The translations under genes were made by a program, and so were the position numbers. The notes under the pieces were generated by a model that saw only the letters and a program-made list of their open reading frames with translations, did no database searches and was not told the origin of the DNA. A stretch of DNA of 64,000 bases from contig NZ_KE007365.1 of assembly GCF_000400735.1 (NCBI RefSeq), positions 141,043 through 205,042 on the forward strand, in the 5' to 3' direction. Positions 43,650 through 55,299 of this stretch are shown here, piece by piece; position 1 is the first letter of the stretch; every line of letters starts with the position of its first letter. The DNA is from Acinetobacter tandoii DSM 14970 = CIP 107469 (GTDB lineage: Bacteria; Pseudomonadota; Gammaproteobacteria; Pseudomonadales; Moraxellaceae).

Positions 43650-45065
43650 ATGACCTCATCAAATTTACAACAATGGAATGACTTGGTGGATGGATGCATC
43701 GATTTCCGCCCTCAAGATGGTGTGTTTCGCGTCGCAAGGGATATGTTTACCCAACCAGAACTGTTCGATCTGGAAATGGAATTCATTTTTGAAAAAGTCT
43801 GGATTTATGCCTGCCATGAAAGTGAAATTCCCAACAAACATGACTTTTTGACCGTTCAAATTGGACGTCAGCCCATTATTGTCAGTCGTGATGGCAACGG
43901 CGAGTTACATGCCATGGTCAATGCCTGCGAACACCGTGGTGCAACACTTACCCGTGTTGTGAAAGGTAATCAATCGACTTTTACCTGCCCGTTCCATGCA
44001 TGGTGCTATAAATCGGATGGTCGTCTAGTCAAAGTCAAAGCGCCAAGTGAATACTGTGAAGATTTTGATAAATCAAGCCGTGGACTTAAACAAGGACGCA
44101 TTGCGAGCTATCGAGGTTTTGTGTTTGTTAGCCTAGACACGCAAGCCACAGATACCTTGGAAGACTTTTTGGGTGATGCCAAAATTTTCCTTGATTTAAT
44201 GGTGAATCAATCCCCAACAGGAGAACTTGAAGTCCTACAAGGCAAATCAGCCTATACCTTTGCAGGCAACTGGAAACTGCAAAATGAAAATGGCTTAGAT
44301 GGCTATCATGTCAGTACCGTGCATTATAACTATGTTTCTACTGTGCAACATCGCCAGCAAGTAAATGCTGCCAAAGGGGCCGAACTGGATACGCTTGATT
44401 ACAGTAAATTAGGTGCAGGTGATGCTGAAACTGACGATGGCTGGTTCAGTTTTAAAAATGGACATAGTGTTTTATTCAGTGATATGCCAAATCCAACGGT
44501 ACGTCCTGGATATGAAACCGTTATGCCCTATATGGTCGAGAAATATGGTCAAAAATATGCTGAATGGGCAATGCATCGTTTAAGAAATTTAAACCTGTAC
44601 CCTAGCTTATTCTTTATGGATCAAATTAGCTCGCAACTCCGAATTGTCCGTCCTGTGGCTTGGAACAAAACCGAAGTCATCAGCCAATGTATCGGTGTAA
44701 AAGGTGAATCCGTTGAAGCGCGTCGTAACCGTATCCGTCAATTTGAAGATTTCTTTAATGTTTCAGGTTTAGGCACCCCTGATGACTTGGTCGAATTCCG
44801 TGAACAGCAAAAAGGGTTTCAAGCCCGACTAGAACGTTGGAGTGACATTTCACGTGGTTATCAAGCTTGGGAATATGGCCCAAGCAAAAACTCAATTGAT
44901 TTGGGCATTGAACCTGTTATCACAGGGCGTGAATTTACCCATGAGGGTCTCTATGTCAATCAACACGGTCATTGGCAACGCCTAATGCTCGATGGCTTCA
45001 AGAAAAAGTCATTAAAAATGTTCGACATCACTTTTCAAAATCAAAACGTAGCGGATGAGGTGTAA
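43650..45065 (+). CDS. antA: Anthranilate 1,2-dioxygenase large (alpha) subunit
   Basis: AntA (471 residues, the same as the ADP1 protein) is the catalytic subunit that converts anthranilate to catechol with loss of ammonia and CO2. The Rieske cluster ligands are in NACEHRGAT and FTCPFHAWCY. The mononuclear iron site is in ENGLDGYHVSTVHYNY, with its bridging Asp and two His. The sequence is strongly reminiscent of Acinetobacter AntA throughout. First gene of antABC. Confidence 0.95.
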   Translation: MTSSNLQQWNDLVDGCIDFRPQDGVFRVARDMFTQPELFDLEMEFIFEKVWIYACHESEIPNKHDFLTVQIGRQPIIVSRDGNGELHAMVNACEHRGATLTRVVKGNQSTFTCPFHAWCYKSDGRLVKVKAPSEYCEDFDKSSRGLKQGRIASYRGFVFVSLDTQATDTLEDFLGDAKIFLDLMVNQSPTGELEVLQGKSAYTFAGNWKLQNENGLDGYHVSTVHYNYVSTVQHRQQVNAAKGAELDTLDYSKLGAGDAETDDGWFSFKNGHSVLFSDMPNPTVRPGYETVMPYMVEKYGQKYAEWAMHRLRNLNLYPSLFFMDQISSQLRIVRPVAWNKTEVISQCIGVKGESVEARRNRIRQFEDFFNVSGLGTPDDLVEFREQQKGFQARLERWSDISRGYQAWEYGPSKNSIDLGIEPVITGREFTHEGLYVNQHGHWQRLMLDGFKKKSLKMFDITFQNQNVADEV

Positions 45066-45067
45066 CC

Positions 45068-45559
45068 ATGTCACAACAACTACAATTTGCAGTTTCTCAA
45101 TTTTTGTATAAAAAATCAGAGCTTTGCGATAAATATGACTGGGATGCCTATCTTGATCTTTATGATGAGGACAGTGAATATCACATTCCACAGTGGATTG
45201 ATGACCACAATTATGTGCAAGATCCGAATCAGGGCTTATCCTATATTTACTATGTGGATCGCTCAGGTTTAGAAGACCGTGTATTTCGCATTCGTACAGG
45301 TAAAGCTGCATCGGCGAATCCTTTACCTCGTACCTTTCACAGCATTAACAATGTGCAGGTACAAACCCGTGAAGATGGTTTGGTTGAAGCCAAAGTGGCT
45401 TGGCATACCCTATATAACCGCCAAGGTTTGGAAGGCTCCTTCTATGGTCATGCGACTTATCTACTCCGTCAAACAGAGCAAAGCTTCAAGATTCGTCGTC
45501 AGCACAGCATTTTGCTGAATGACAAAATTGATTCTGTTTTAGACTTCTACCACGTTTAA
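45068..45559 (+). CDS. antB: Anthranilate 1,2-dioxygenase small (beta) subunit
   Basis: AntB (163 residues) is the NTF2-fold structural subunit of the oxygenase. Recognisable parts are ELCDKYDWDAYLDLYDEDSEYHIPQW and ANPLPRTFHSINNVQV. It starts 2 bases after the antA stop with GAGGTG as the ribosome site. Confidence 0.94.
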   Translation: MSQQLQFAVSQFLYKKSELCDKYDWDAYLDLYDEDSEYHIPQWIDDHNYVQDPNQGLSYIYYVDRSGLEDRVFRIRTGKAASANPLPRTFHSINNVQVQTREDGLVEAKVAWHTLYNRQGLEGSFYGHATYLLRQTEQSFKIRRQHSILLNDKIDSVLDFYHV

Positions 45560-45570
45560 GGAGCATAGAA

Positions 45571-46602
45571 ATGGGACATTCTGTTGCTTTAAATTTTGCC
45601 GATGGTAAAACCTTTTTCATCTCTGTGAACCAAGACGAATTGCTGCTTGATGCAGCGGTTCGACAGGGGATTAATTTACCACTCGATTGCCGTGAAGGCG
45701 TGTGTGGAACCTGCCAAGGAAAATGTGAAACGGGTATCTATGCGCAAGATTATGTCGATGAAGATGCTTTAAGTGAACGTGATTTGGCAGAACGAAAAAT
45801 GTTGGCTTGCCAAACTCGAGTAAAGTCTGATGCCGCGTTTTATTTTGATCATAATTCAAGCATCTGTAATGCGGGTGAAACTTTAAAAATCGCAACAACA
45901 GTCACTGCCGTTGAATTGGTTTCAGAGACTACCGCCATTTTACATTTGGACGCTAGTAGCTTTAGCTCTCAACTACAATTCTTAGCTGGGCAATATGCGC
46001 GTTTGCAGATTCCAGACACGGATGACTGGCGCTCTTATTCCTTTGCTAACCGACCAAACGCCACAAACCAATTACAATTTTTAATTCGCCTATTACCCGA
46101 TGGCGTAATGAGCAATTACTTACGCGAGCGCTGTCAAATAGGTCAGACGCTACTGATTGAAGCACCTTTAGGCAGCTTCTATTTACGTGAAGTAGAACGC
46201 CCACTGGTCTTTATTGCAGGTGGTACAGGATTATCCGCATTTTTAGGTATGCTCGACAATTTGGTTGAACAACCCAATACCCCACCGATTCAACTTTATT
46301 ATGGAGTGAATTCAGAGTCAGATTTATGTGAGCAGCAGCGTTTACACAACTATACTGAGCGATTTTCGAACTTTAGTTATCACCCGATTGTGACCAAGGC
46401 ATCAGATGAGTGGCAAGGCAAAGCGGGTTATATTCATGAACATTTGAATAAAGCACAACTGGCTGAACAAGCATTCGATATGTATTTATGTGGTCCGCCA
46501 CCAATGATTGAAGCCGTTAAAAGTTGGCTTGATGAACAATCCTTACAAGACTATCGACTGTATAGCGAAAAGTTTTTACAGAGTAATACTGCACGAACCT
46601 AA
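45571..46602 (+). CDS. antC: Anthranilate 1,2-dioxygenase reductase
   Basis: AntC (343 residues) passes electrons from NADH to AntAB. The N-terminal plant-type 2Fe-2S domain shows DCREGVCGTCQGKCETG and a fourth cysteine in MLACQTR. The FAD domain follows (WRSYSFANRP), then the NAD domain (FIAGGTGLSAFLGML, MYLCGPPPMIEA). The ribosome site is AAGGAG. Last gene of antABC. Confidence 0.95.
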   Translation: MGHSVALNFADGKTFFISVNQDELLLDAAVRQGINLPLDCREGVCGTCQGKCETGIYAQDYVDEDALSERDLAERKMLACQTRVKSDAAFYFDHNSSICNAGETLKIATTVTAVELVSETTAILHLDASSFSSQLQFLAGQYARLQIPDTDDWRSYSFANRPNATNQLQFLIRLLPDGVMSNYLRERCQIGQTLLIEAPLGSFYLREVERPLVFIAGGTGLSAFLGMLDNLVEQPNTPPIQLYYGVNSESDLCEQQRLHNYTERFSNFSYHPIVTKASDEWQGKAGYIHEHLNKAQLAEQAFDMYLCGPPPMIEAVKSWLDEQSLQDYRLYSEKFLQSNTART

Positions 46603-46654
46603 TTTTAAAACCTAAATTATGCATTCTTCATGGTAATTTCTAGTAAATAACCCC

Positions 46655-46686
46655 AAAAGAGCCAAGATTATCCTTGGCTCTTTTTT
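46655..46686 (+). terminator. antABC terminator
   Basis: GAGCCAAG and CTTGGCTC form an 8-bp stem, extended by A-T pairs, with a six-base loop and a TTTTTT run. Confidence 0.88.
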
Positions 46687-46755
46687 GTCACATCAAAATA
46701 CGTATCTGATAAACATATATTCGGGCTTAAACATCAATACAGAGATCAAATAAAA

Positions 46756-46779
46756 CTGATAAATCCGAAGATTTATCAG
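46756..46779 (-). terminator. iac operon terminator
   Basis: CTGATAAATC and GATTTATCAG form a perfect 10-bp stem. On the minus strand the loop is TTCG closed by C-G, an extra-stable tetraloop, and TTTTATTT follows. Confidence 0.82.
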
Positions 46780-46790
46780 TACATTTTTGC

Positions 46791-48735
<1,945 letters not shown>

Positions 48736-48771
48736 TTTTGTTTTCTCCTTTTCACTTGCTTGGCACAAGGC

Positions 48772-49509
48772 TTAGCGCATGAATAAACCACCATTAATAT
48801 CCCAAGTTGCACCTGTGACAAACCCAGCATTTGGACTTGCCAATAACGCACAGGTTTCTGCAATAAACGACATATTGCCTAATGCTTTAACAGGAATATT
48901 CTGGATAAATTGTTCCATTTTTTCGTCTGACACTACGCTATGCACAATGGCTGATTCCATTGGACCAGGAGCAACGGTATTTACTGTCACACCTTTAGCT
49001 GCAAATTCTTTAGCAAAAATTTTGGTTAAAGTCACAATGGCACCTTTGCTCGCTGCATAATGTGCGCCTGTTGCCGTACCACCATTTTGCCCTGCCAAAG
49101 ACGCCATATTAATAATGCGCCCATAGCCTTTTTGCGCCATGTACTGACCAACAATTTGGCAGGACTGGAATGTACCGCGCTGATTAACTTGGGTAACCCA
49201 GTCAAAATCAGCAGCCGTAATCTCCAAAACTGGGGTTGCCTTAGTGACCGTCGCGTTATTGATCAACACATCAAGCTTTGCAAATTTTTGTTCAATCCAC
49301 TGCACCACGGCATGAAAGTCGTTTTCAACTGAAATATCCAGTTTCACTGGAAACATTTGCTCGGGAAACTGACTTTCTACTTTGGCTTTTTCCGCCTTTT
49401 CCAAAGTACTGGCAGATAAAATTACCTGATGACCTTGGCTAGCAAAATATTCTGCAATGACATTGCCCAAACCTGAAGCAGCACCTGTCACTAATACAAC
49501 CTGTTGCAT
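48772..49509 (-). CDS. iacE: Short-chain dehydrogenase/reductase of IAA catabolism
   Basis: IacE (245 residues) is a classical SDR: VTGAASGLGNVIAEYF, LINNATVTKATP, INMASLAG and the catalytic YAASKGAIV. In known iac clusters IacE acts with IacA in turning indole-3-acetate into an oxidised 2-oxindole intermediate. AGGAGC precedes the ATG. Confidence 0.87.
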   Translation of the reverse strand: MQQVVLVTGAASGLGNVIAEYFASQGHQVILSASTLEKAEKAKVESQFPEQMFPVKLDISVENDFHAVVQWIEQKFAKLDVLINNATVTKATPVLEITAADFDWVTQVNQRGTFQSCQIVGQYMAQKGYGRIINMASLAGQNGGTATGAHYAASKGAIVTLTKIFAKEFAAKGVTVNTVAPGPMESAIVHSVVSDEKMEQFIQNIPVKALGNMSFIAETCALLASPNAGFVTGATWDINGGLFMR

Positions 49510-49519
49510 GCCGATGCTC

Positions 49520-50005
49520 CTATAGAATGTAGCTAATACCTGACAAGGTATCGGTAGAATTAATTAAATTAATGATTTTACGGTTAATTTTTAAACCTGC
49601 GTCGGTATCACGGTTTAAATGGTAAGTCACATCTGCGGTGTAGTGTTTGAGGTTCTCTTTACGGAATTCACGCAAGTTTTGCGCACAACGTAAAATGATT
49701 TCACCTTCCTCATGTTTTAAAATCCGAACACGTGAAATGCTCCGAACCGTATTTGCCTTGGGTGAAGTTGAAATTGCTTCGCCATTTTCTAAACGCAGAA
49801 CACGCAATTTACGCATGTGATGATCGTCATAGGCATAGTTCAAATTGTTTTCATAATCGGTAAGTGTCGGATCAATTGGAATGATATACACTCCTTTTTC
49901 ATTCCAAAGATTTAACCAAGCATCATGCTCAGAGTGATCCAGCATATCGGCTTCTGCCCAAATAAACGCTGTGACTTCATTGAGTAAATTTAAATCAATT
50001 TTCAT
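49520..50005 (-). CDS. iacD: Rieske dioxygenase small subunit of IAA catabolism
   Basis: IacD (161 residues) is an NTF2-fold beta subunit of an aromatic-ring hydroxylating dioxygenase (FIWAEADMLDHSEHDAWLNLW, KANTVRSISRVRIL). It pairs with IacC, 10 bases upstream. The ribosome site is AAGGGGAA. Confidence 0.88.
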   Translation of the reverse strand: MKIDLNLLNEVTAFIWAEADMLDHSEHDAWLNLWNEKGVYIIPIDPTLTDYENNLNYAYDDHHMRKLRVLRLENGEAISTSPKANTVRSISRVRILKHEEGEIILRCAQNLREFRKENLKHYTADVTYHLNRDTDAGLKINRKIINLINSTDTLSGISYIL

Positions 50006-50015
50006 GTTATTCCCC

Positions 50016-51293
50016 TTAAGCCGTCATCAACTTTTTCCACTGTTGATAGGCAGAGCGCATCCCAGTTTCAGCACTCACATCACTTTTTAAACCATCTTCA
50101 GTTTGTACTTCACCAGCTAAACCACGGTTCAACATAATCCAGAGGTTTTCGCCTGCGGCTGCCCCTTTTTGTACACGTTCCCATGCTTCGGCATCATCGG
50201 GCGTACCAAAACCAAATGGGCCTTGGAAATGCTCATGCAAACGCAGGCGATATTGATTCGCAATTTGTGGGCCGCCATCCATGGTAATCACGGAGTGATG
50301 AATTTCTGTTTTATCGACTGAAATCGGCTGCATGACTCGGAAAAATGCCATTGAACAGGCAATGTTCGGAAACAGGTTTAAGTTAAAACCAGAACCGCCC
50401 ACAGCGCGCACAATACGACGCACTTCCAATTCCGCATGACCTTCATCACGTAAAGCTTGTGCTAAATCTTCAAAACGTTCCTGAATTGGACGTTCCATTA
50501 ATTCTTCGTCTAAATCGACCAATTCAGGAATCATCACCATCACACTGTGACCATTGCCTAAATCTTCGACATAACCGGGTTGATTTTCAAAGTTAAATAA
50601 TTCTTCTGTTTTTTCATCGACTGAACTTAAGAAAGACTTGTGTACCAATGGAAAATGATAAGCATCAGTGGTGTTTTCAAGCTGGATTTTCCAGTTCCCT
50701 GGGAAGGTAAAACGATGTTCGCCTAAAACTTTAATTGGATAACCCGCACCTTGTTTCATGAACAAATCAATCCACTTTTTCGCAGGTCCAAGAAATTGTT
50801 CTAAAGGCTCTACATCATGATTGAATGACGCGAAAATCATGCCGTTATATTCTTCAACACGCAGGCTGACCAATGGCAATTCTGATTTATCTAAACATTC
50901 ACCATAACTTTCTGGGGAAGGAACGCCGCGTAAACTGCCATCAAGTGCATAACTCCAACCGTGGTATGGACAAACAAAGCTATTGGTTTTGCCTTTTTTG
51001 TGTTCACAGACTGTCGCAGCACGATGACGACAACGGTTAAGCAATACATGCACTTTTTTCTTGCGGTCACGAACTACGACGACGGGTTGTTTGCCAATGT
51101 TGATGGTTTTATAGCTACCGCCTTCTGGGATTTCACTGGCATGTGCCACCCACACCCAAGTGCTGTAAAAAATCTTCTGCATTTCCTCATCAAAGATACG
51201 CTCATCTTTGTATAAAGACGTATGTGCACGATCACTTTGCACCAATGCTTCATAATCCACACCAATATTCAGTGTTGAGATAATTCCATTCAT
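50016..51293 (-). CDS. iacC: Rieske dioxygenase large subunit of IAA catabolism
   Basis: IacC (425 residues) carries the Rieske cluster (NRCRHRAATVCEHKKG and FVCPYHGWSYALDG) and the mononuclear iron site (QLENTTDAYHFPLVHKSF). In the iac pathway it is needed for the conversion of the dioxindole-type intermediate towards catechol. The frame is open to 51356, but that would run into iacI. ATG 51293 has AAAGGA eight bases upstream and MNGIISTLNIGVDYEALV as a sensible N-terminus. Confidence 0.9.
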   Translation of the reverse strand: MNGIISTLNIGVDYEALVQSDRAHTSLYKDERIFDEEMQKIFYSTWVWVAHASEIPEGGSYKTINIGKQPVVVVRDRKKKVHVLLNRCRHRAATVCEHKKGKTNSFVCPYHGWSYALDGSLRGVPSPESYGECLDKSELPLVSLRVEEYNGMIFASFNHDVEPLEQFLGPAKKWIDLFMKQGAGYPIKVLGEHRFTFPGNWKIQLENTTDAYHFPLVHKSFLSSVDEKTEELFNFENQPGYVEDLGNGHSVMVMIPELVDLDEELMERPIQERFEDLAQALRDEGHAELEVRRIVRAVGGSGFNLNLFPNIACSMAFFRVMQPISVDKTEIHHSVITMDGGPQIANQYRLRLHEHFQGPFGFGTPDDAEAWERVQKGAAAGENLWIMLNRGLAGEVQTEDGLKSDVSAETGMRSAYQQWKKLMTA

Positions 51294-51321
51294 TTCAATA
51301 ATCCTTTGATAAATTGGTAAT

Positions 51322-51849
51322 TTAATTCTGGGTCGGGACAGGTAATTCAGCGTCACTGTGCCAATTTGTCACTGGTCGACTAAAAATATTCTGGGTTTGA
51401 AAATGCTTGATTTTCCAACTACCATCCGTCTGTTGTGCAAATTTCACCTTCAACTTGGCGCTATTTAAATGACTGCGTCCATCGCGAAAAGTGGAGGTTT
51501 GCAACATCAGCCAAGTTGCCGTGGCATATTGTTGCTGCACTTCAATTTGCTCCGAACTAACAAAATGTGCATTCATGACAAAGTGTGATTCTTTTTGGGT
51601 ATAAGCTTTAAACATGTCGTAAATTGCTTGCCAAGAGTCATAACGCCCAAAAGATTTAGCGTACTTTTCCCCAATGCCTTCCCAAATACACTCAGCATCG
51701 AACAAAGCCATTAGCTCGTCCAGATTGGTATCTGGATTCAGGTCATCACAAATTTCCATATAACGATTCAGACAATTACGGATGGCGTTATGTGCTTCCA
51801 ACTGTTCTAAACGTGAGAGGATTTTTGTCAAATTCACTTTGTCATCCAT
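51322..51849 (-). CDS. iacI: SnoaL/NTF2-like small protein of the iac operon
   Basis: A 175-residue NTF2-fold protein (ILSRLEQLEAHNAIRNCLNRYMEICDDL, ALFDAECIWEGIGEKYAKSFGRYDSW). It corresponds by position and type to IacI of Acinetobacter, whose precise role is unclear. A GTG at 51858 is in frame, but AAGG precedes ATG 51849 at normal spacing. It lies between iacB and iacC. Confidence 0.78.
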   Translation of the reverse strand: MDDKVNLTKILSRLEQLEAHNAIRNCLNRYMEICDDLNPDTNLDELMALFDAECIWEGIGEKYAKSFGRYDSWQAIYDMFKAYTQKESHFVMNAHFVSSEQIEVQQQYATATWLMLQTSTFRDGRSHLNSAKLKVKFAQQTDGSWKIKHFQTQNIFSRPVTNWHSDAELPVPTQN

Positions 51850-51859
51850 GTCCTGCACC

Positions 51860-52219
51860 TTAGCGTTGAATAATCAATTCACGTCCAACACGTGCTTCGA
51901 CTTTGCAGTATTTCCAAAGTTTGTAAGGACCTTCGCCTACCACCGTGGTTCTGAACAAATTACACGCCGCATGTACAGTTTCAATATCAGGCACATCTGC
52001 CAATAAGTAGGTTGTCCATGGCCAGCCCGTACTTGGACCAACCATGCTTTGGTCATCATCGAGATTGCCAAAAACATGTACGCCCGGCAGGTCATGAATT
52101 GCGTTCCACATCTCACCAAATGCAGCCCAAACCGCTTTTGCTTCGGCAGGTTCTGCATCAAAAAAATTCTGATTAATACCCATGCAGAACAACACACGTA
52201 AAGTTTTTTTAGCGTCCAT
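51860..52219 (-). CDS. iacB: Small conserved protein of the iac operon
   Basis: A 119-residue protein (MDAKKTLRVLFCMGINQNFF, DLPGVHVFGNLDDDQSMVG, GEGPYKLWKYCKVEARVGRE). It has no catalytic motif that I recognise; the size and alternating hydrophobic pattern suggest a dimeric alpha-beta barrel fold, but this is a guess. The position after iacA matches IacB. AAGGAAATC precedes the start. Confidence 0.75.
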   Translation of the reverse strand: MDAKKTLRVLFCMGINQNFFDAEPAEAKAVWAAFGEMWNAIHDLPGVHVFGNLDDDQSMVGPSTGWPWTTYLLADVPDIETVHAACNLFRTTVVGEGPYKLWKYCKVEARVGRELIIQR

Positions 52220-52246
52220 TTTGATTTCCTTGTCTCAAGTTTAAAT

Positions 52247-53413
52247 TTATAAATATCCTGGGCTTGGCTTTAAGCCAAAACGAATTGAACCCGCATTTTG
52301 TAATGTGGCATCCCCCATAAAGGCATGTTGTGTGACGACATTGGTGTCATTCACAAAACGACTAAATGGATTGTTGGTATAAATGGCGGTCATGCCTGCT
52401 AACATTTGCATTTTGCGCGTGACTTTGGCGCAAACCCGAGCAGCATGGGTACAGGCTAAACGCATATCGCTAATCTGTTGTGTGGTTGCTGCACGCCCTG
52501 CAACGACTTCGTGCCAAACGCTATCCATGGTCTGATAGAACCATGCTTTAGCTGCCTGAAATTCTGCATCTGCTTGAGCAAATTCATATTGTGTCACAGG
52601 ACGATTCGCAATTTCAGCACCACCTGTAATCGATGCTTTGCCCGGTGCTAAAATTTGAAATTCTTCTAAAGCAGCTGCTGCCACACCAATCCCAACAACG
52701 GTTAAAACTTGGGTCGCTAGGGAAAGTGACGGATATTTAAAGAAGGGTTCTGGTAGTTTGGAAGGTTCACCCCGTACAAATGTCCAGTGCTTTTCGACTA
52801 GCACATCTTCCACAACCAAATCGTGACTACCTGTGCCTTTTAAACCCACTGTGTCCCATGTCATTTCAATTTTGGCTTTATGCGCAGGCATCACAGCCAT
52901 GCGCGGTAGGCCCTGCATTTCATTATTTTTTAAAGGTGAAATACCAACGCCTATAATGTCTGCCCCCATGCAACCACTAGAAAACTTCCAACGTCCACTG
53001 ACTCGAACGCCTTCATCGGTAATTTCCGCAGGTTGTGGTGGGAAAATTCCTCCCGCAAAAACCACATCAGGGCCATCTTTATACAGTTCTTCAAGTGTTG
53101 CTTCTGGCAGACTGCCTAAATAGGCCGGGCTCATCCCAAAACTTGCCACCCAACCTACCGAACCATCCGCCTTAGACAAAGTTTCAATCAGTTCGCAAAA
53201 CTCACGCGGTGAAACTGCATCACCACCAAAGCGTTTTGGCACAAGCGCGCGGTAAACTCCCAATTGCTTGAGTTTTTCAATCATGTCCTGACTAACAAAG
53301 GCTTGATTATCAAATTCGCCCGTACAGGCTCTTGCTCGAATTTCTTGACATAAAGCATCTAGATCAACGGCTTTTTCTGATGCTACAAACTCCATTTTAG
53401 ATAATTCATTCAT
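52247..53413 (-). CDS. iacA: Acyl-CoA-dehydrogenase-like flavin monooxygenase of IAA catabolism
   Basis: IacA (388 residues) has the acyl-CoA dehydrogenase/HpaB-like oxygenase fold used by reduced-flavin-dependent hydroxylases: VPKRFGGDAVSPREFCELIETLSKADGSVGWVASF, then GRWKFSSGC, then WDTVGLKGTGSHDLVVEDV. In characterised iac clusters it starts IAA breakdown by oxidising the indole ring, using flavin reduced by IacG. AAGGAGTT lies before the ATG. Confidence 0.9.
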   Translation of the reverse strand: MNELSKMEFVASEKAVDLDALCQEIRARACTGEFDNQAFVSQDMIEKLKQLGVYRALVPKRFGGDAVSPREFCELIETLSKADGSVGWVASFGMSPAYLGSLPEATLEELYKDGPDVVFAGGIFPPQPAEITDEGVRVSGRWKFSSGCMGADIIGVGISPLKNNEMQGLPRMAVMPAHKAKIEMTWDTVGLKGTGSHDLVVEDVLVEKHWTFVRGEPSKLPEPFFKYPSLSLATQVLTVVGIGVAAAALEEFQILAPGKASITGGAEIANRPVTQYEFAQADAEFQAAKAWFYQTMDSVWHEVVAGRAATTQQISDMRLACTHAARVCAKVTRKMQMLAGMTAIYTNNPFSRFVNDTNVVTQHAFMGDATLQNAGSIRFGLKPSPGYL

Positions 53414-53440
53414 TATCTAACTCCTTGTAATATATTTGTT

Positions 53441-54544
53441 TTAGTGCGAAAGATATTTTGCAATCGCGCATAATTTTTCGTCTTGCTGATGCCCAGCAAC
53501 CAACTGTAGACCTACAGGGAAACCATTTTCGGTCTGTAATGGAATTGAAATGGCAGGATGTCCAGACAAATTAAAAGGACGAACTAAACGGGTTAAATTC
53601 AGGAAGGCAACTGTATTTTCAGCATCTTTTACTTTGGGTGGAATTTGTGGCAATGTCGGCAAAACTAAAGCATCATATTGATTTAATAACGTATTTAAAG
53701 CTTGGGTGAATTGTAATTTGACCTGTTCTGCCAGTTTCACCTGCTCTAGGCTAGTATCCGCTGCTTTTAATAGACGCAGCTTTACATCAGCACCAATTAA
53801 ACCTGTTTGAGTTAATTCACCAAAGGCTTGCCAGTTTTCATAATTGATCATCTGCATGCCTGCATCATACGCAGCGTCAAACGAGTCGATGGCTTCATGC
53901 GGTAAATCAAGCTGATGCTGTGCAAAGAATTGCTCAATACAACGCCATACTTCATCACTCGCAGCTACATTTAAATAAGCCAACTTGGGCGGCTGTTGCA
54001 GTTTTGCAGCAGGCTGAAAACTTGGCTCAATAATCTGCATGGCAACTTCAAGCATTTCGACTGAATTTGCAAAAGGTCCAACACAATCCAAACTGCTTGT
54101 TACTGGATGCACTCCTTGACGACTGACACGCCCAAAAGTCGGTTTTAAACCATAAACGCCACAGCATGCAGCGGGCATACGAATAGAACCACCCGTATCG
54201 GTTCCTAAAGAAAAATCTGCCAGTTTTGCCGCCACTGCCGCAGCCGAACCACTCGAAGATCCACCTGGAATTAATTCAGGATATTTAGGGTTAACAGGTG
54301 TTCCAAAAGCATGATTAATTCCCGTAATGCCAAATGCCAATTCATGTAAATTGGTTTTAGCAGTGATTTGACAATTCCCTTTCAAAATATTGTCGACCAC
54401 TTCCGCATTGTGCTCTGCAGGTGGAATATTTAAATAAGCTTTACTGCCTGCGACTGTTTTAAAGCCTTGAATATCAATCGTATCCTTGATCATGACTTTG
54501 AGTTCGCCATGTCCTCGCGAAAGTGATTGTGCAATAATGTTCAT
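53441..54544 (-). CDS. iacH: Amidase of the iac operon
   Basis: IacH (367 residues) belongs to the amidase signature family: Lys in VMIKDTID, the Gly-Ser-rich stretch PGGSSSGSAAAVAA with the cis-serine, and SLGTDTGGSIRMPAACCGVYGLKPT with the nucleophile region. It may hydrolyse indole-3-acetamide or IAA-amino acid conjugates, or act on a pathway intermediate; its exact role in iac clusters is unsettled. It is shorter than typical amidases (about 430-480). First gene of iacHABICDEFG, divergent from iacR. Confidence 0.85.
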   Translation of the reverse strand: MNIIAQSLSRGHGELKVMIKDTIDIQGFKTVAGSKAYLNIPPAEHNAEVVDNILKGNCQITAKTNLHELAFGITGINHAFGTPVNPKYPELIPGGSSSGSAAAVAAKLADFSLGTDTGGSIRMPAACCGVYGLKPTFGRVSRQGVHPVTSSLDCVGPFANSVEMLEVAMQIIEPSFQPAAKLQQPPKLAYLNVAASDEVWRCIEQFFAQHQLDLPHEAIDSFDAAYDAGMQMINYENWQAFGELTQTGLIGADVKLRLLKAADTSLEQVKLAEQVKLQFTQALNTLLNQYDALVLPTLPQIPPKVKDAENTVAFLNLTRLVRPFNLSGHPAISIPLQTENGFPVGLQLVAGHQQDEKLCAIAKYLSH

Positions 54545-54673
54545 TCACTTTTCCATGTATTTTTATAACTTAATTCAAATATGGGAAATTTAAATGTAAT
54601 TGTCAAGTAATTTTTACAAGAGTCGTTAAGGCAAGCTGCAAAATTTTGTTTATAATAGCTTTCTCAATTTTTA

Positions 54674-54689
54674 CTAAGTCCTTGCTTAG
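54674..54689. promoter_or_regulatory. Small dyad before iacR
   Basis: CTAAG and CTTAG are inverted around six bases immediately before the iacR ATG at 54692, in the iacH-iacR divergent gap. It is a weak candidate for a MarR-type operator. TATAAT at 54651-54656 could be the iacR -10 box. Confidence 0.3.
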
Positions 54690-54691
54690 CC

Positions 54692-55159
54692 ATGCTGAAC
54701 CATTTAGAACAATTTTTACCTAACAATGAACCAGAAAGTCTTAAAAATTTCCCTTTTTTCTGGATTTCCCAAGTTAATGGAAAATACTCTCAACTTATTG
54801 AAAAATCTATTAAAAAATTAGGAATAGACAACACGCGTCGTAAAATTATTCTGAGCACCAACGCTTTGGGTGAAGCCAGTATTACTGATATTGCTAATCT
54901 TTCTACACTCAAACTCACTACAGCAACCAAAGCGGTGTATCGCTTAGTGGAAGATGGCATTGTTGAAGTTTTTTCTTCCGCGACAGATGAACGTATTTCT
55001 ATGGTAAAGCTAACAGATAAAGGCTTAAACCTTGTCGAACAGATTAACCAAATCAGTGCCGTTACTTTAGCAGGCATTTTGAATGCCTTTTCTGAAGATG
55101 AACTTCATCATCTGAACCTACAACTAAAAAAACTATTTGAATTGATGCCTTCTAGCTAA
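54692..55159 (+). CDS. iacR: MarR-family regulator of the iac operon
   Basis: A 155-residue winged-helix regulator of the MarR family (TRRKIILSTNALGEASITDIANLSTLKLTTATKAVYRLVEDGIVEVFSSATDERISMVKLTDKG in consecutive pieces). IacR represses the iac genes and is relieved by IAA in related strains. It is divergent from iacH, as in other iac clusters. No clear ribosome site precedes the ATG, so translation may be weak. Confidence 0.85.
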   Translation: MLNHLEQFLPNNEPESLKNFPFFWISQVNGKYSQLIEKSIKKLGIDNTRRKIILSTNALGEASITDIANLSTLKLTTATKAVYRLVEDGIVEVFSSATDERISMVKLTDKGLNLVEQINQISAVTLAGILNAFSEDELHHLNLQLKKLFELMPSS

Positions 55160-55180
55160 GTCTTACTTTTTAATTGTATT

Positions 55181-55212
55181 CAGCAGTTGATGAGTGAAAA
55201 CTCATCTGCTGC
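55181..55212 (+). terminator. Probable iacR terminator
   Basis: CAGCAGTTGATGAG pairs with CTCATCTGCTGC (two bulged bases) around TGAAAA, 21 bases after the iacR stop. The downstream T content is modest. Confidence 0.55.
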
Positions 55213-55299
55213 ACTCTTCTTTCCTGCAAACTCCTATCTAAAATTATAAGAATAAATCTTTGATCTAAAATTATTTTTTAGCTTAGTCATGTAAATAAA